Source: LD21 sp963715785 (lineage in GTDB: Bacteria; Bacteroidota; Bacteroidia; Bacteroidales; VadinHA17). From it: a DNA stretch of 64,000 nucleotides. Where the stretch lies: positions 3,410,001 through 3,474,000 of the forward strand of contig OY970276.1 of the NCBI GenBank assembly GCA_963715785.1, in the 5' to 3' direction. Under the pieces are notes generated by a model that did no database searches, was not told the DNA's origin, and worked only from the letters and a program-made list of their open reading frames with translations. Positions 48,069-56,518 of the stretch are shown here, one piece after another. Position 1 is the stretch's first letter; every line of letters begins with the position of its first letter. Position numbers and translations under genes: made by a program.

Positions 48069-48861
48069 CCTGATAAAACGCGCAAAAGAACTACTTCAAA
48101 CTTCTGCCGTTAAAGTTGTAATTGCTTATGAACAGGGCACAGGGAATAAGACCAGAGCTCTGTTTGCAGAAAAGTCCGAAGAATGCGACAGATTCATTTT
48201 TGACAGTCGTTGTGTTCAGAATCTTGCAGCATATGTCACAAAAAAAGAAGTCAGGGAGAAGGGGAAAATGGCTATTGCTGCCACTTTGCCTGTTATGAGA
48301 AGTATAATCCAGCTTGCTTCGGAATTCCAGGTAAATGATAATAATCTCCTGGTTCTGGGCATAACCCCTGAGAGTAAACTTATTGAATTCGGAAATCTGG
48401 CTGAAGTTGAAAAATTTGTGCATCAGTACCAGATCAAGATTGATGATCGTAATAAAGAGATGCTCGACAGACTGGAAAAGATGACCAGGGCTGAGCGCTG
48501 GGAATTCTGGATCAAAGAGCTTTCTCCGTGTTTCAAATGTTATGCCTGCCGTGCAGCCTGCCCTATGTGCTATTGTGAGAGATGTACGGTTGATTTCAAT
48601 CAGCCTCAGTGGATCCCAGTTCCGTCAACAGAACTGGGCAACCTCGAATGGCATTTTATGAGAGCAATGCATCTGGCCGGACGCTGTATCGATTGTGATG
48701 CCTGCTATAATGCGTGCCCGCTTTCAATACCTGTCAATCTGTTAACAAAGAAAATGATGAACGATGCACGGGAATTCTTCGGAGATTACCAGCCTGCGTT
48801 GAAGGGAGATCATCTTATGTCAACATATAAACCTGATGATAAAGAAAATTTTATACTATAA
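48061..48861 (+). CDS. flxC: FlxC-like 4Fe-4S dicluster protein
   Basis: A 266-residue iron-sulfur protein. The first 150 residues form an alpha/beta domain without cofactor motif. Two cysteine groups follow: CFKCYACRAACPMCYCERC and CIDCDACYNACPLSIPVN. The extra cysteines in CPMCYCERC are typical of this family, known from flx-hdr clusters and related hydrogenase-type modules. It has a strong SD (48048-48057) inside flxD and ends 3 bp before the next gene. Role inferred: electron relay between the FlxA flavoprotein and HdrA. Confidence 0.82.
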   Translation: MVDLIKRAKELLQTSAVKVVIAYEQGTGNKTRALFAEKSEECDRFIFDSRCVQNLAAYVTKKEVREKGKMAIAATLPVMRSIIQLASEFQVNDNNLLVLGITPESKLIEFGNLAEVEKFVHQYQIKIDDRNKEMLDRLEKMTRAERWEFWIKELSPCFKCYACRAACPMCYCERCTVDFNQPQWIPVPSTELGNLEWHFMRAMHLAGRCIDCDACYNACPLSIPVNLLTKKMMNDAREFFGDYQPALKGDHLMSTYKPDDKENFIL

Positions 48862-48864
48862 GAA

Positions 48865-49890
48865 ATGAATATTGATAAGCGATTAGTCAGGAAAGACTCA
48901 CTGGAAAAGCTTTTCGATATCTTAAAGCAAAACAGTAAATCCATCTACGCCCCCTTTTCAAGGAACGGGAAGATTACTTTCAGGAATGCAGCCAGCTTTG
49001 CAGAGATTTCAACGGATTATATTCAAACAACCGAGTCATCAAAGGATATCGCGTTTCCTCGTACTGAAAAGATCCTCGATTTTTCAAAAGATCAGAATGG
49101 AATGTCAGTCAAAGGAGCAGATCTGAAGGATGTTCCCGAAACTGTGATATGGGGAGTCAGGCCTTGTGATGCAACCGGAGCAGGTGAACTGAGCGCCATT
49201 TTTAACTGGGATTATAAAGATGAGATCTACAATAAGCGCCAGTCAAAAGTTACTATTTTGGGTTTCAGCTGCAGCAGATGTGATGAATATTGCTTTTGTA
49301 CATCTGTAGGAGGTAATCCGGGAAATACACAGGGAAGCGATATTCTTTTCACAAGACTTGGAGAAGATGGCGATTATCTTGCTGAGGTTGTGACCGAAAA
49401 GGGAAAAGAAATTGTTGCCATTGCACCTGATCTTTTTGAAATAGCAGAGATTGCCGGAAAAGAAAAATTTCTCGCAGAAGTGCCCGTAAGATTTAATCAT
49501 GAAGAAATCAGGACGAAGCTTGAAAATTTTTTTGAAAGCAGTTATTGGGCCAGCCAGTCGCTTAAATGTCTTGGCTGCGGGGCCTGTGCTTATGTCTGTC
49601 CGACATGCGCCTGTTTCGATATACAGGATGAATCCCATGGTAAAAGAGGATCACGCGTCAGATGCTGGGATTCCTGCGGCTTTTCACATTTCACTATTCA
49701 TACATCAGGACATAATCCGAGAGCGGTTCAGTCGCAGCGCTGGAGACAGCGTATAATGCACAAATTTTCATACATGCCTGAAAGACTGGCAGTATATGGC
49801 TGCACCGGCTGCGGCCGTTGTTCAAGAGCATGTCCGGCTGATATGAATATTCTGGAACATTTAATTTCAATTCAGGAGGTTACAGTATGA
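48865..49890 (+). CDS. flxB: FlxB-like (AsrA-type) 4Fe-4S protein
   Basis: A 341-residue iron-sulfur protein related to anaerobic sulfite reductase subunit A. The N-terminal domain contains VIWGVRPCDATGAGEL and GFSCSRCDEYCFCTSVGG, with several cysteines, and the C-terminal part carries two [4Fe-4S] motifs, CLGCGACAYVCPTCACFD and CTGCGRCSRACPADMNI. No siroheme sulfite reductase subunit (AsrC) is present, so sulfite reduction is unlikely; the neighbourhood supports FlxB. It overlaps flxA by 4 bp (ATGA). Confidence 0.83.
   Translation: MNIDKRLVRKDSLEKLFDILKQNSKSIYAPFSRNGKITFRNAASFAEISTDYIQTTESSKDIAFPRTEKILDFSKDQNGMSVKGADLKDVPETVIWGVRPCDATGAGELSAIFNWDYKDEIYNKRQSKVTILGFSCSRCDEYCFCTSVGGNPGNTQGSDILFTRLGEDGDYLAEVVTEKGKEIVAIAPDLFEIAEIAGKEKFLAEVPVRFNHEEIRTKLENFFESSYWASQSLKCLGCGACAYVCPTCACFDIQDESHGKRGSRVRCWDSCGFSHFTIHTSGHNPRAVQSQRWRQRIMHKFSYMPERLAVYGCTGCGRCSRACPADMNILEHLISIQEVTV
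49874..49879 (+). promoter_or_regulatory. Shine-Dalgarno for flxA
   Basis: AGGAGG lies 7 nt before the ATG at 49887, within the last codons of flxB. It is the second clear SD in this operon and supports the ATGA-overlap start. Confidence 0.7.
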
Positions 49891-50723
49891 CGGATAATTT
49901 ATATATGCCATACCTTATGAGGATTGAGAGGATCACTCATGAGGCTCCCGGAGTAAAAACATTCATGCTGAAATTTATAAATGAAGCCGACCGGGAAAAG
50001 TTTTCATATAAAGCCGGGCAATTCGGGGAATATTCGGTTTATGGAGTTGGTGAGTCGACTTTTTGTATTGCTTCTCCTCCTACACGGCAAGGCTATATTG
50101 AATGCACTTTCAGACAGACAGGGAAAGTTACAAATGCTCTTTCGGGGTGCGAAGAGGGCAGCATAATAGGATTCAGAGGTCCTTATGGAAATGTTTTTCC
50201 GATAGAAGAGTGGAAAGGCAAGAATCTGTTGTTTATTGCTGGAGGAATTGCCTTGCCTCCAATGCGTTGCGTAATATGGAATGCACTCGACCTGCGGGAA
50301 AGCTTCAGGGACATAACAATAATTTACGGAGCGAAAACAGTTAAAGACCTTGTCTATAAGGAAGAGCTTAAAGAATGGGAACAAAGGAAAGACATAAAAC
50401 TCATTACAACTGTTGATCCGGGCGGAGAGTCGCCTGACTGGAAAGGTGAATCGGGTTTTGTACCCACGATTGTTGAGAAGGTCGCACCTTCATCAAAAGA
50501 CACTATTGCTATAGTATGTGGACCTCCGGTGATGATCAAATTTACGTTCCCCGTGCTTGCAAAGCTAGGATTCGCTGATGAAAATATTTACACAACCCTT
50601 GAGAATCGCATGAAATGCGGCTTTGGAAAATGCGGCCGTTGTAATGTAGGTAAGGTTTATGTCTGCAAGGACGGACCGGTATTTACGCTGGCCCAGCTGA
50701 AAGAGCTGCCGGATGAATACTAA
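49887..50723 (+). CDS. flxA: FlxA-like NAD(P)H:ferredoxin-reductase-type flavoprotein
   Basis: A 278-residue ferredoxin-NADP-reductase-family protein, also similar to AsrB. The FAD domain holds FSYKAGQFGEYSVYGVGEST and FRGPYGNVFPIE; the NAD domain has LLFIAGGIALPPMRCVIWN and VCGPPVMIKF; the C-terminal [2Fe-2S] ligands are in MKCGFGKCGRCNVGKVYVC. It is expected to oxidise NADH and feed electrons through FlxB, FlxC and FlxD to HdrA. It is the last gene of the operon and converges on truA with 31 bp between. Confidence 0.88.
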   Translation: MTDNLYMPYLMRIERITHEAPGVKTFMLKFINEADREKFSYKAGQFGEYSVYGVGESTFCIASPPTRQGYIECTFRQTGKVTNALSGCEEGSIIGFRGPYGNVFPIEEWKGKNLLFIAGGIALPPMRCVIWNALDLRESFRDITIIYGAKTVKDLVYKEELKEWEQRKDIKLITTVDPGGESPDWKGESGFVPTIVEKVAPSSKDTIAIVCGPPVMIKFTFPVLAKLGFADENIYTTLENRMKCGFGKCGRCNVGKVYVCKDGPVFTLAQLKELPDEY

Positions 50724-50754
50724 AATAGAATTATGATAGCGGCTTTGTTGACGG

Positions 50755-51534
50755 CTACCCGCCATGGGTGGCTTCTGGGCTTGTAAAAATCTCTTCCGGA
50801 TACTCAATATCTGTCAGGAACAATCCCTTTGCAGGCGCTGATTTACCGGCTCTGCAACGGTCCTTTGCCAGAATTATCTGCTCAAACCCATCAATGTTAA
50901 GTTTTCCAAATCCTACATCAACCATTGTTCCTACAATAGCCCGAACCATATTCCTCAGAAAGCGGTCGGCTTTAATAGTGAATACCAGTCGGTTATCCGA
51001 TTCTTCCCATACTGCACCGTAAATCCTGCATATATTTGATTTCGCTCCCGAATGAAGCCTGCTGAAGCTTGTAAAATCAGAATGCTGCAGTAATATATTG
51101 CATGCGTTATTCATTTCCCCGATGTTGGTCAGACCATGCAGATACCAGCTTGAACTGCCTGAGAAAGGATCCTTGGTTCTGGAAACATAATATTTATATG
51201 TTCTCGATATGGCACCGTACCTTGCACTGGCATCGGGTACAACCTTTCTTAAAGCATTTACGGAAATATCCGCAGGAAGGAACTGATTAAGCCGGAAGAT
51301 CAGGTTTCCGGTATTCAGAAGGTCGGGTGACAAGCTCTCAAAGTGTGCGCAAAACATCAGGGCATGCACCCCTGCGTCGGTTCTTCCAGCGCCTGTGGTA
51401 GAAATTACTTCATTAAGGATAACGCTTAATGCTTCATCGAGTATCTTCTGAACCGTTACAGAATTAGGTTGTACCTGCCAGCCATGGTAGGAAGTACCTT
51501 TGTATGAGATAAATATGAAGTAACGGGTTTTCAA
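50755..51534 (-). CDS. truA: tRNA pseudouridine(38-40) synthase
   Basis: Converts uridines 38-40 in the anticodon arm of tRNAs to pseudouridine. The 259 residues show the catalytic Asp D53 in GAGRTDAGVHAL, the N-terminal YKGTSYHGWQVQPNSVTVQ, SRTYKYYV and FLRNMVRAIVGTMVDVG. It is transcribed towards the flx operon. The 272-bp spacer upstream holds a degenerate repeat and the terminator of the sugar transporter gene. Confidence 0.95.
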   Translation of the reverse strand: MKTRYFIFISYKGTSYHGWQVQPNSVTVQKILDEALSVILNEVISTTGAGRTDAGVHALMFCAHFESLSPDLLNTGNLIFRLNQFLPADISVNALRKVVPDASARYGAISRTYKYYVSRTKDPFSGSSSWYLHGLTNIGEMNNACNILLQHSDFTSFSRLHSGAKSNICRIYGAVWEESDNRLVFTIKADRFLRNMVRAIVGTMVDVGFGKLNIDGFEQIILAKDRCRAGKSAPAKGLFLTDIEYPEEIFTSPEATHGG

Positions 51535-51624
51535 GAAAATATTTTTGTAAATATATGATTTTCCCGATTCATTTTTTTTACCATTAAGGTCACGAGGAAG
51601 AGTGCACTTTAGAGTAATAATTGC

Positions 51625-51664
51625 TTTTTGTACTTTGTGTCTGCTTTGTGTGCTTCACGGTTAA
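51625..51664. repeat. Degenerate CTTTGTG-type repeat tract
   Basis: The tract TTTGTACTTTGTGTC followed by TGCTTTGTGTGCTTCACGG and TTAAAG resembles the widespread degenerate intergenic repeat with units close to CTTTGTGT and an end like GTGGTTAAA. Its function is unknown. It lies between the transporter terminator and the truA start. Confidence 0.4.
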
Positions 51665-51756
51665 AGGATTTCCAGCGCATGCCTGGGCAGTAACTATGGA
51701 ATATTCAAATATTTGATACTGCAAAAAGCCTTTTAAAAATGTATTAATAAAAAAAC

Positions 51757-51786
51757 GAGACTGTATTTCGGATCAGTCTCATTTTT
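51757..51786 (-). terminator. Bidirectional rho-independent terminator after the sugar transporter gene
   Basis: A perfect 7-bp stem GAGACTG (51757-51763) and CAGTCTC (51774-51780) has T-runs on both sides: on the minus strand GTTTTTTTA, on the plus strand ATTTTTT. It lies 21 bp downstream of the transporter stop and separates the galK-transporter pair from truA. Confidence 0.85.
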
Positions 51787-51806
51787 TAAGTTTACAGATA
51801 ATATGG

Positions 51807-53033
51807 TTACCTTATTTTTGAGCCTTTTGTAGCGAAAAAGACGAGGTAAATATAATATAAGAACATCAGACTTACAGCTATTATTACTGAGCCTGTTACA
51901 GCCTCTATTTTGCCCATAATCAGTGTTGAGATGGAAGCGCCAATGACCGAAGTTGCAATGACACCTGAAGCTACTTTTGAATGTGGTCCCAGATCTTCCA
52001 GTGCAAGATTGTAAATAACCGGCCACATTATAGAGTGGAATAATCCAGTGCCAAGGAATAACCACATTGCAATACCAGGAGCGCTTGAACTGAGCGCAAA
52101 TGAGCTGCCAAGTAAAACAAATCCACCTACTGCGCATATGGTCAAAATCAAACGAGCTTTGTATTTTCTTAAAATAAAGATTCCCAGTACACGACCGACC
52201 ATCATACCTCCCCAGTAATATTTAAGCATATCGATAGGGTTTATTCCATGAATACCAAGTTTAGCTGCGTAATCGGGAAAAAAGCTCGAGGGACCAATTT
52301 CAATTCCCATGTATAGAAAGATGGCTAAAGAGCCCAGCCAGACATGAGTATATTTAAAAGCACTTGACTTGTATTGTTTCTTTTCAAGTCCCTCAGATCC
52401 ATTTTCTTCACTTTTGATTTCAGGGAGTTTTAAGAAGAACATAATTACAAGTATAACTGCTGTAATTATACCAATAACCATAAATGGGCCTTTAACAATA
52501 TTCCGTATTGCAGAATTTTCCATTTTAATGCCTGGTTCGAGTTTCGGAGTTACTAGCAGAACAGAAACAAAAATTGGAGCAATGATTGTTGCTACTGAAT
52601 TAAGAGCGTTTGTAAGTGTCAGTCGGCTGGCACCGGTTTCAGGACTACCCAATGCATTAACATAGGGTCCTGCAGCAACCTGAAGAATCACTACGCCAAT
52701 AGCAAAGACCGAAACTGTGCTCAGAAATCCGTAATAACCCATAGAAACACCCGGAATGCAAAGGAAGAATCCCAATGAAATTAAAGCCAGTCCGAAAAGC
52801 ACCCCATTTTTGTAACCTATTTTTGTCAGCATCAACCCCACAGGCACGGAAAGAATATACGCTCCATAGAAAAATGTGTTGGGTAATTGTTTCTGAACAT
52901 CGTTTAGACCAAAGGAATTTTTCAGAAAGTCGATAGTGGAGTTGTTCATAGTTGTTATAAAACCGAACAGAAAAAAGAGTGAAGCCATGACTATCAGAGG
53001 GAACAGATAATTGGTTTTTCCAGAGTTATTCAT
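51807..53033 (-). CDS. FHS-family sugar MFS transporter (glucose/galactose/fucose type)
   Basis: A 408-residue inner-membrane proton-sugar symporter with 12 TM helices. FHS-family features are FFLFGFITTMNNSTIDFLKN in helix 1, FFYGAYILSVPVGLMLTKIG, VAAGPYVNALGSPETGASRL and YMGIEIGPSSFFPDYA. It sits 68 bp downstream of galK on the same strand, which points to galactose as the substrate; the family also carries glucose and fucose. Confidence 0.9.
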   Translation of the reverse strand: MNNSGKTNYLFPLIVMASLFFLFGFITTMNNSTIDFLKNSFGLNDVQKQLPNTFFYGAYILSVPVGLMLTKIGYKNGVLFGLALISLGFFLCIPGVSMGYYGFLSTVSVFAIGVVILQVAAGPYVNALGSPETGASRLTLTNALNSVATIIAPIFVSVLLVTPKLEPGIKMENSAIRNIVKGPFMVIGIITAVILVIMFFLKLPEIKSEENGSEGLEKKQYKSSAFKYTHVWLGSLAIFLYMGIEIGPSSFFPDYAAKLGIHGINPIDMLKYYWGGMMVGRVLGIFILRKYKARLILTICAVGGFVLLGSSFALSSSAPGIAMWLFLGTGLFHSIMWPVIYNLALEDLGPHSKVASGVIATSVIGASISTLIMGKIEAVTGSVIIAVSLMFLYYIYLVFFATKGSKIR

Positions 53034-53101
53034 AATGAGTTTTTTAGTTTATTTAATTGACAATTTTATCCAAACAGGTACATTAATGCTCTTCACAGCT
53101 T

Positions 53102-54367
53102 TTACAGGTTAATTTTATCAGCTCCTTTTTGTCTGATAAACAGATTATGACATGCCGATTTACCGAAGACATGCTCTAATGTTGTGATATATTTTTCCAG
53201 TAAATTCTCCGGAACAAATGCCTGAATTGTACCTGCAAATCCACCTCCGTGTACACGCCAGGCTCCTTGTCCTTTAAGTACAATGTCGCTCAATGCAAGA
53301 GCCAGTGATACCCCTTGTTCCCTGATATTATTTACCGGGTAAATGTTCTGGTTGTACATAAATGAACTGAGACCTGAGTCGGTAACCATACCCAGAAATG
53401 CTTTAAAATCATTTTTTTCTAATGAGGCTACCTGCTCAACAACCCTCTGATTGTCTTTCTGAAAGTGAATTGCACGGAGGATAGCCCTGTCACCAACTTT
53501 TTCGCGGATTTCAGGTGTAATATCCAGAATTTGCTCAAGACTTACCTGCCGCAGAACTTTAGCACCCAATTCTGCAGCGACTGCCTTCATGTCAATTGGT
53601 ATTGAAGCGTATTCGTCATTCAGATCGGCATGATTACCACCGGTATCAGTTATTACAAGTGAAAATCCGGTAGCAACGAAATCAAAATTGACCTTTTTAA
53701 CAACCGGGTTTGATGGATCTTTGAAATCAATAGTAACAAGTCCACCAACAGCACACGCTGTTTGATCCATTAACCCGCATGGTTTGCCAAAATAAACATT
53801 CTCGGCATATTGTCCGATGATAGCATTCTGAACCGCTTCAAGCTTTCCATTATTAAAAAGATGGCTGACTATTGCGCCAATAAGAACTTCAAATGAAGCA
53901 GAAGAACTAAGTCCCGATCCCACAGGTACCCCACTATCTATACAGCAGTCAAATCCTCCAATTGTAAAACCAAGTTCTTTCATTTTGGCACTAATACCAC
54001 GGATGATTGAAGCAGATGTAAAATTCTCAGTTTTAATTGGCGACAGGTTCGATAAATCCACTTCAATCTTATCATAACCGGAAGAGAGAACATGTACAAT
54101 ATTGGAATTATTATTTGCTGCAACAGCTATATTATCCATATTGACCGCTCCTGCCAGGACTCTTCCATAATTGTGGTCAGTATGATTTCCTCCTATTTCA
54201 GTGCGACCAGGAGAGCTGAAAAGCATAATGTCTTTTTTGCCAAAAACATTATGGAATTTATCAATAAGTAAGTTGTACCTATTCGCCTGTTGATGAAGGA
54301 TTGTTTGATTGGTACCGTACAATTCTTTGAATGTCCTGTTGTTGCTGTCAATAATTTTTTCAATCAT
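53102..54367 (-). CDS. galK: Galactokinase
   Basis: Phosphorylates galactose to galactose 1-phosphate. The 421 residues carry the galactokinase signature in the form GRTEIGGNHTDHNYGRVL (54-71), the GHMP ATP loop GVPVGSGLSSSAS (146-158) and the closing GAWRVHGGGFAGTIQAFVPE. The downstream transporter gene completes a minimal uptake and activation pair; galT and galM are not in the window. The 199-bp spacer to threonine aldolase is divergent. Confidence 0.93.
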   Translation of the reverse strand: MIEKIIDSNNRTFKELYGTNQTILHQQANRYNLLIDKFHNVFGKKDIMLFSSPGRTEIGGNHTDHNYGRVLAGAVNMDNIAVAANNNSNIVHVLSSGYDKIEVDLSNLSPIKTENFTSASIIRGISAKMKELGFTIGGFDCCIDSGVPVGSGLSSSASFEVLIGAIVSHLFNNGKLEAVQNAIIGQYAENVYFGKPCGLMDQTACAVGGLVTIDFKDPSNPVVKKVNFDFVATGFSLVITDTGGNHADLNDEYASIPIDMKAVAAELGAKVLRQVSLEQILDITPEIREKVGDRAILRAIHFQKDNQRVVEQVASLEKNDFKAFLGMVTDSGLSSFMYNQNIYPVNNIREQGVSLALALSDIVLKGQGAWRVHGGGFAGTIQAFVPENLLEKYITTLEHVFGKSACHNLFIRQKGADKINL

Positions 54368-54492
54368 CGCTTTATCTGTTTCTTTTAAGATTAGAAATTT
54401 GTCAATAAATATAATAATTTATAGTTCACAAGTTAAATCTTTTTTTTAATGACGATTTGCCGATCTAAACCATTTTAGAATGGATTTTTAAA

Positions 54493-54500
54493 TAAATTTG
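54493..54500 (+). promoter_or_regulatory. Candidate -7 box for the threonine aldolase gene
   Basis: TAAATTTG fits TAnnTTTG, 66 bp before the start codon. A proper -33 element is not visible. Confidence 0.4.
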
Positions 54501-54566
54501 TGCGTAATTTTAAGTATAATTACTTAATGAAGCGGTACATAATTCACCTTTATCAAAAATCTTAAA

Positions 54567-55607
54567 ATGGGAATAAATAATAGAGGCTTCGCCAGTGATA
54601 ATAATGCAGGAATTCACCCTGAGGTCCTGAAAGAATTAATTGCATCAAATAATGGTCATGTAACAGGTTATGGATCTGATGTTTACACTGAAGAGGCTAT
54701 AAGTCTGTTTAAAGAGCATTTAGGCAGTGAAACTGAGCCTTATTTTGTTTTTACGGGTACCGCAGCAAATGTACTTGGCCTCTCGGGAGTATTGCGATCA
54801 TGGCATTCGGTTATAACAGCATCAACTGCTCATATGGAAGGAGATGAGTGCGGGGCTCCTGAAAAGTTTATAGGATGCAAGGTACTGGTTGTTGATACAC
54901 CCGATGGTAAAATCCGGCCCGGGCTTATTGAGAAGCATATGCATGGCCTTGATTTTGAACATCATTCTCAGCCAAAGGCAATATCAATTACCCAGTCGAC
55001 AGAAATGGGTACGGTATACACTGCAGCTGAGGTTGCAGAGCTGGCTTCCTATGCTCATGACAGAGGCATGCTGCTCCATATGGATGGAGCTCGGATCGCC
55101 AATGCTGCAGTATCTCTCAATCTGCCATTCAGAGCATTTACCACTGATGCCGGAGTAGATATCTTGTCATTTGGAGGAACAAAGAATGGGATGATGTTGG
55201 GAGAATCAATCTGTTTCCTGAAGCCGGGACTGTCCGCTGATTTTAAATATATCCGAAAACAGGGGATGCAGCTGGCTTCCAAAATGAGGTTTATCTCTGC
55301 CCAATATATCGGATATTTCCGCAACGATGTATGGAAAACCTGTGCTGAACATGCAAATGCAATGGCCAGATTGCTGGCAGATCATCTTAAGCAGATCCCT
55401 GGGGTTAAGCTTACACAGACGGTGCAGGCGAATGGTGTATTTGTAATTATTCCCAGGGAAGTCGCAGAAAAAGTGAAGGGACGCTACTTTTTCTATCCCT
55501 GGGATGAGAAAAGGTCGGAATGGAGGCTAATGGCCAGCTGGGATACCCAGGCAAATGATATCGAGGATTTTATTGTTCTGCTGAAAAGTGAACTGGAACG
55601 CCACTGA
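54567..55607 (+). CDS. ltaE: Low-specificity threonine aldolase
   Basis: PLP enzyme that splits threonine or allo-threonine into glycine and acetaldehyde. The 346 residues hold FTGTAANVLGLSGVL, the histidine stack TASTAHMEGDECGAPEKF, the PLP-ring Asp in LLHMDGARIANA (about 173) and the Schiff-base K206 in LSFGGTKNGMMLGE. It is a single gene, ending at a strong bidirectional terminator. D- versus L-specificity cannot be read from sequence alone. Confidence 0.92.
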   Translation: MGINNRGFASDNNAGIHPEVLKELIASNNGHVTGYGSDVYTEEAISLFKEHLGSETEPYFVFTGTAANVLGLSGVLRSWHSVITASTAHMEGDECGAPEKFIGCKVLVVDTPDGKIRPGLIEKHMHGLDFEHHSQPKAISITQSTEMGTVYTAAEVAELASYAHDRGMLLHMDGARIANAAVSLNLPFRAFTTDAGVDILSFGGTKNGMMLGESICFLKPGLSADFKYIRKQGMQLASKMRFISAQYIGYFRNDVWKTCAEHANAMARLLADHLKQIPGVKLTQTVQANGVFVIIPREVAEKVKGRYFFYPWDEKRSEWRLMASWDTQANDIEDFIVLLKSELERH

Positions 55608-55666
55608 TTTTTGGGCGAGGAGAGGGGGAACTGGTTCCCTGCAGGCAATCTCCGATTAATACAAAT

Positions 55667-55701
55667 AAAGAAGGTGTCCTTTTGAGACACCTTCTTTTAT
55701 T
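55667..55701. terminator. Bidirectional terminator between ltaE and tonB
   Basis: A perfect 12-bp stem, AAAGAAGGTGTC (55667-55678) and GACACCTTCTTT (55686-55697), with a 7-nt loop and a T-run at either end. It serves both the plus-strand ltaE and the convergent minus-strand tonB operon. Confidence 0.92.
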
Positions 55702-55719
55702 TATATGTAAACTAGGATT

Positions 55720-56499
55720 TTACTTAAGCGTAAAGGCTATAGGCACCATGTACCATACTGGTACTGGTTTTCCGCCCTGTTTTCCGGGTTTGAAAGCCGG
55801 AAGAGTGTTAACAACCCTGATAGCTTCTTTGTCAAGTTCGGGATCAACTCCCTTAAGAACACTAACCTGACTTACACCTCCCTTAGGTGTAACACAGAAC
55901 CTGACAATAACTTTACCCTGGATATTATTTTCCTTAGCAATTTCAGGGTATTGTGTATGTTCGGCAATGTATTTAAGAAGAGCTGCATCACCACCAGGGA
56001 ACATAGGCATTTCTTCGACAACAACAAATGGTTGTTGTTCTGGTTCAGCCTCCTGTACTTCTTCTTTTGCCTGAGGAGCAACTTCTACCACTTCCTTATT
56101 AACAACCTCTGTCTGTGCCTGATCAGCAGTCATAAGCTGCTTTACATCTTCAGGTTTGATTGAGTCGACAACAACAGGGGGAATATATCTCTGTTGCTGG
56201 ACAACATCAGCCGGAGGAGGCGGTGGAGGAGGGGGCGGTGGGGCTGCCTCAGTAGGAGTATTGAGATTCTCCATCTTAATCTCAACCTGTCTTTCAGCAC
56301 GTTTGGATTTGTTCACCGATGCTTTTGCATTCAGGTAAGGAGTAATTACGGCTGTTGCAAGCATTATGACTCCAATTCCAAGTGCTATAAGTACATTACG
56401 GTTGTACTTTTTTCGCAATTTATAAGCTCCGTATTCCTTATTCCTATCCTCAAAGACTATGTCGTCAAAGGCAGGAGCATTTTGTATTTCGTTTGCCAT
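55720..56499 (-). CDS. tonB: TonB family energy transducer
   Basis: A 259-residue inner-membrane protein that couples proton-motive force to outer-membrane receptors. It has the Bacteroidota-type cytoplasmic start (DDIVFEDRNKEYGAYKLRKK), one TM helix (about 36-55), a run of ten prolines (87-96), a Glu/Val-rich linker spanning the periplasm and the C-terminal TonB domain (PMFPGGDAALLKYIAEHTQY, IQGKVIVRFCVTPKGGVSQV). It is the last gene of the exbB-exbD-exbD-tonB operon and follows exbD by 19 bp. Confidence 0.95.
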   Translation of the reverse strand: MANEIQNAPAFDDIVFEDRNKEYGAYKLRKKYNRNVLIALGIGVIMLATAVITPYLNAKASVNKSKRAERQVEIKMENLNTPTEAAPPPPPPPPPPADVVQQQRYIPPVVVDSIKPEDVKQLMTADQAQTEVVNKEVVEVAPQAKEEVQEAEPEQQPFVVVEEMPMFPGGDAALLKYIAEHTQYPEIAKENNIQGKVIVRFCVTPKGGVSQVSVLKGVDPELDKEAIRVVNTLPAFKPGKQGGKPVPVWYMVPIAFTLK

Positions 56500-56518
56500 T
56501 TTCTTATCGGTTTACGGT

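Noticed and set aside
48865..50723. Anaerobic sulfite reductase (asrAB)
   Set aside because: FlxB and FlxA resemble AsrA and AsrB, but there is no AsrC siroheme subunit and the context is hdr-flx.
56156..56338. Glycine-rich plus-strand open frame
   Set aside because: It is the complement of the TonB proline run, not a gene.
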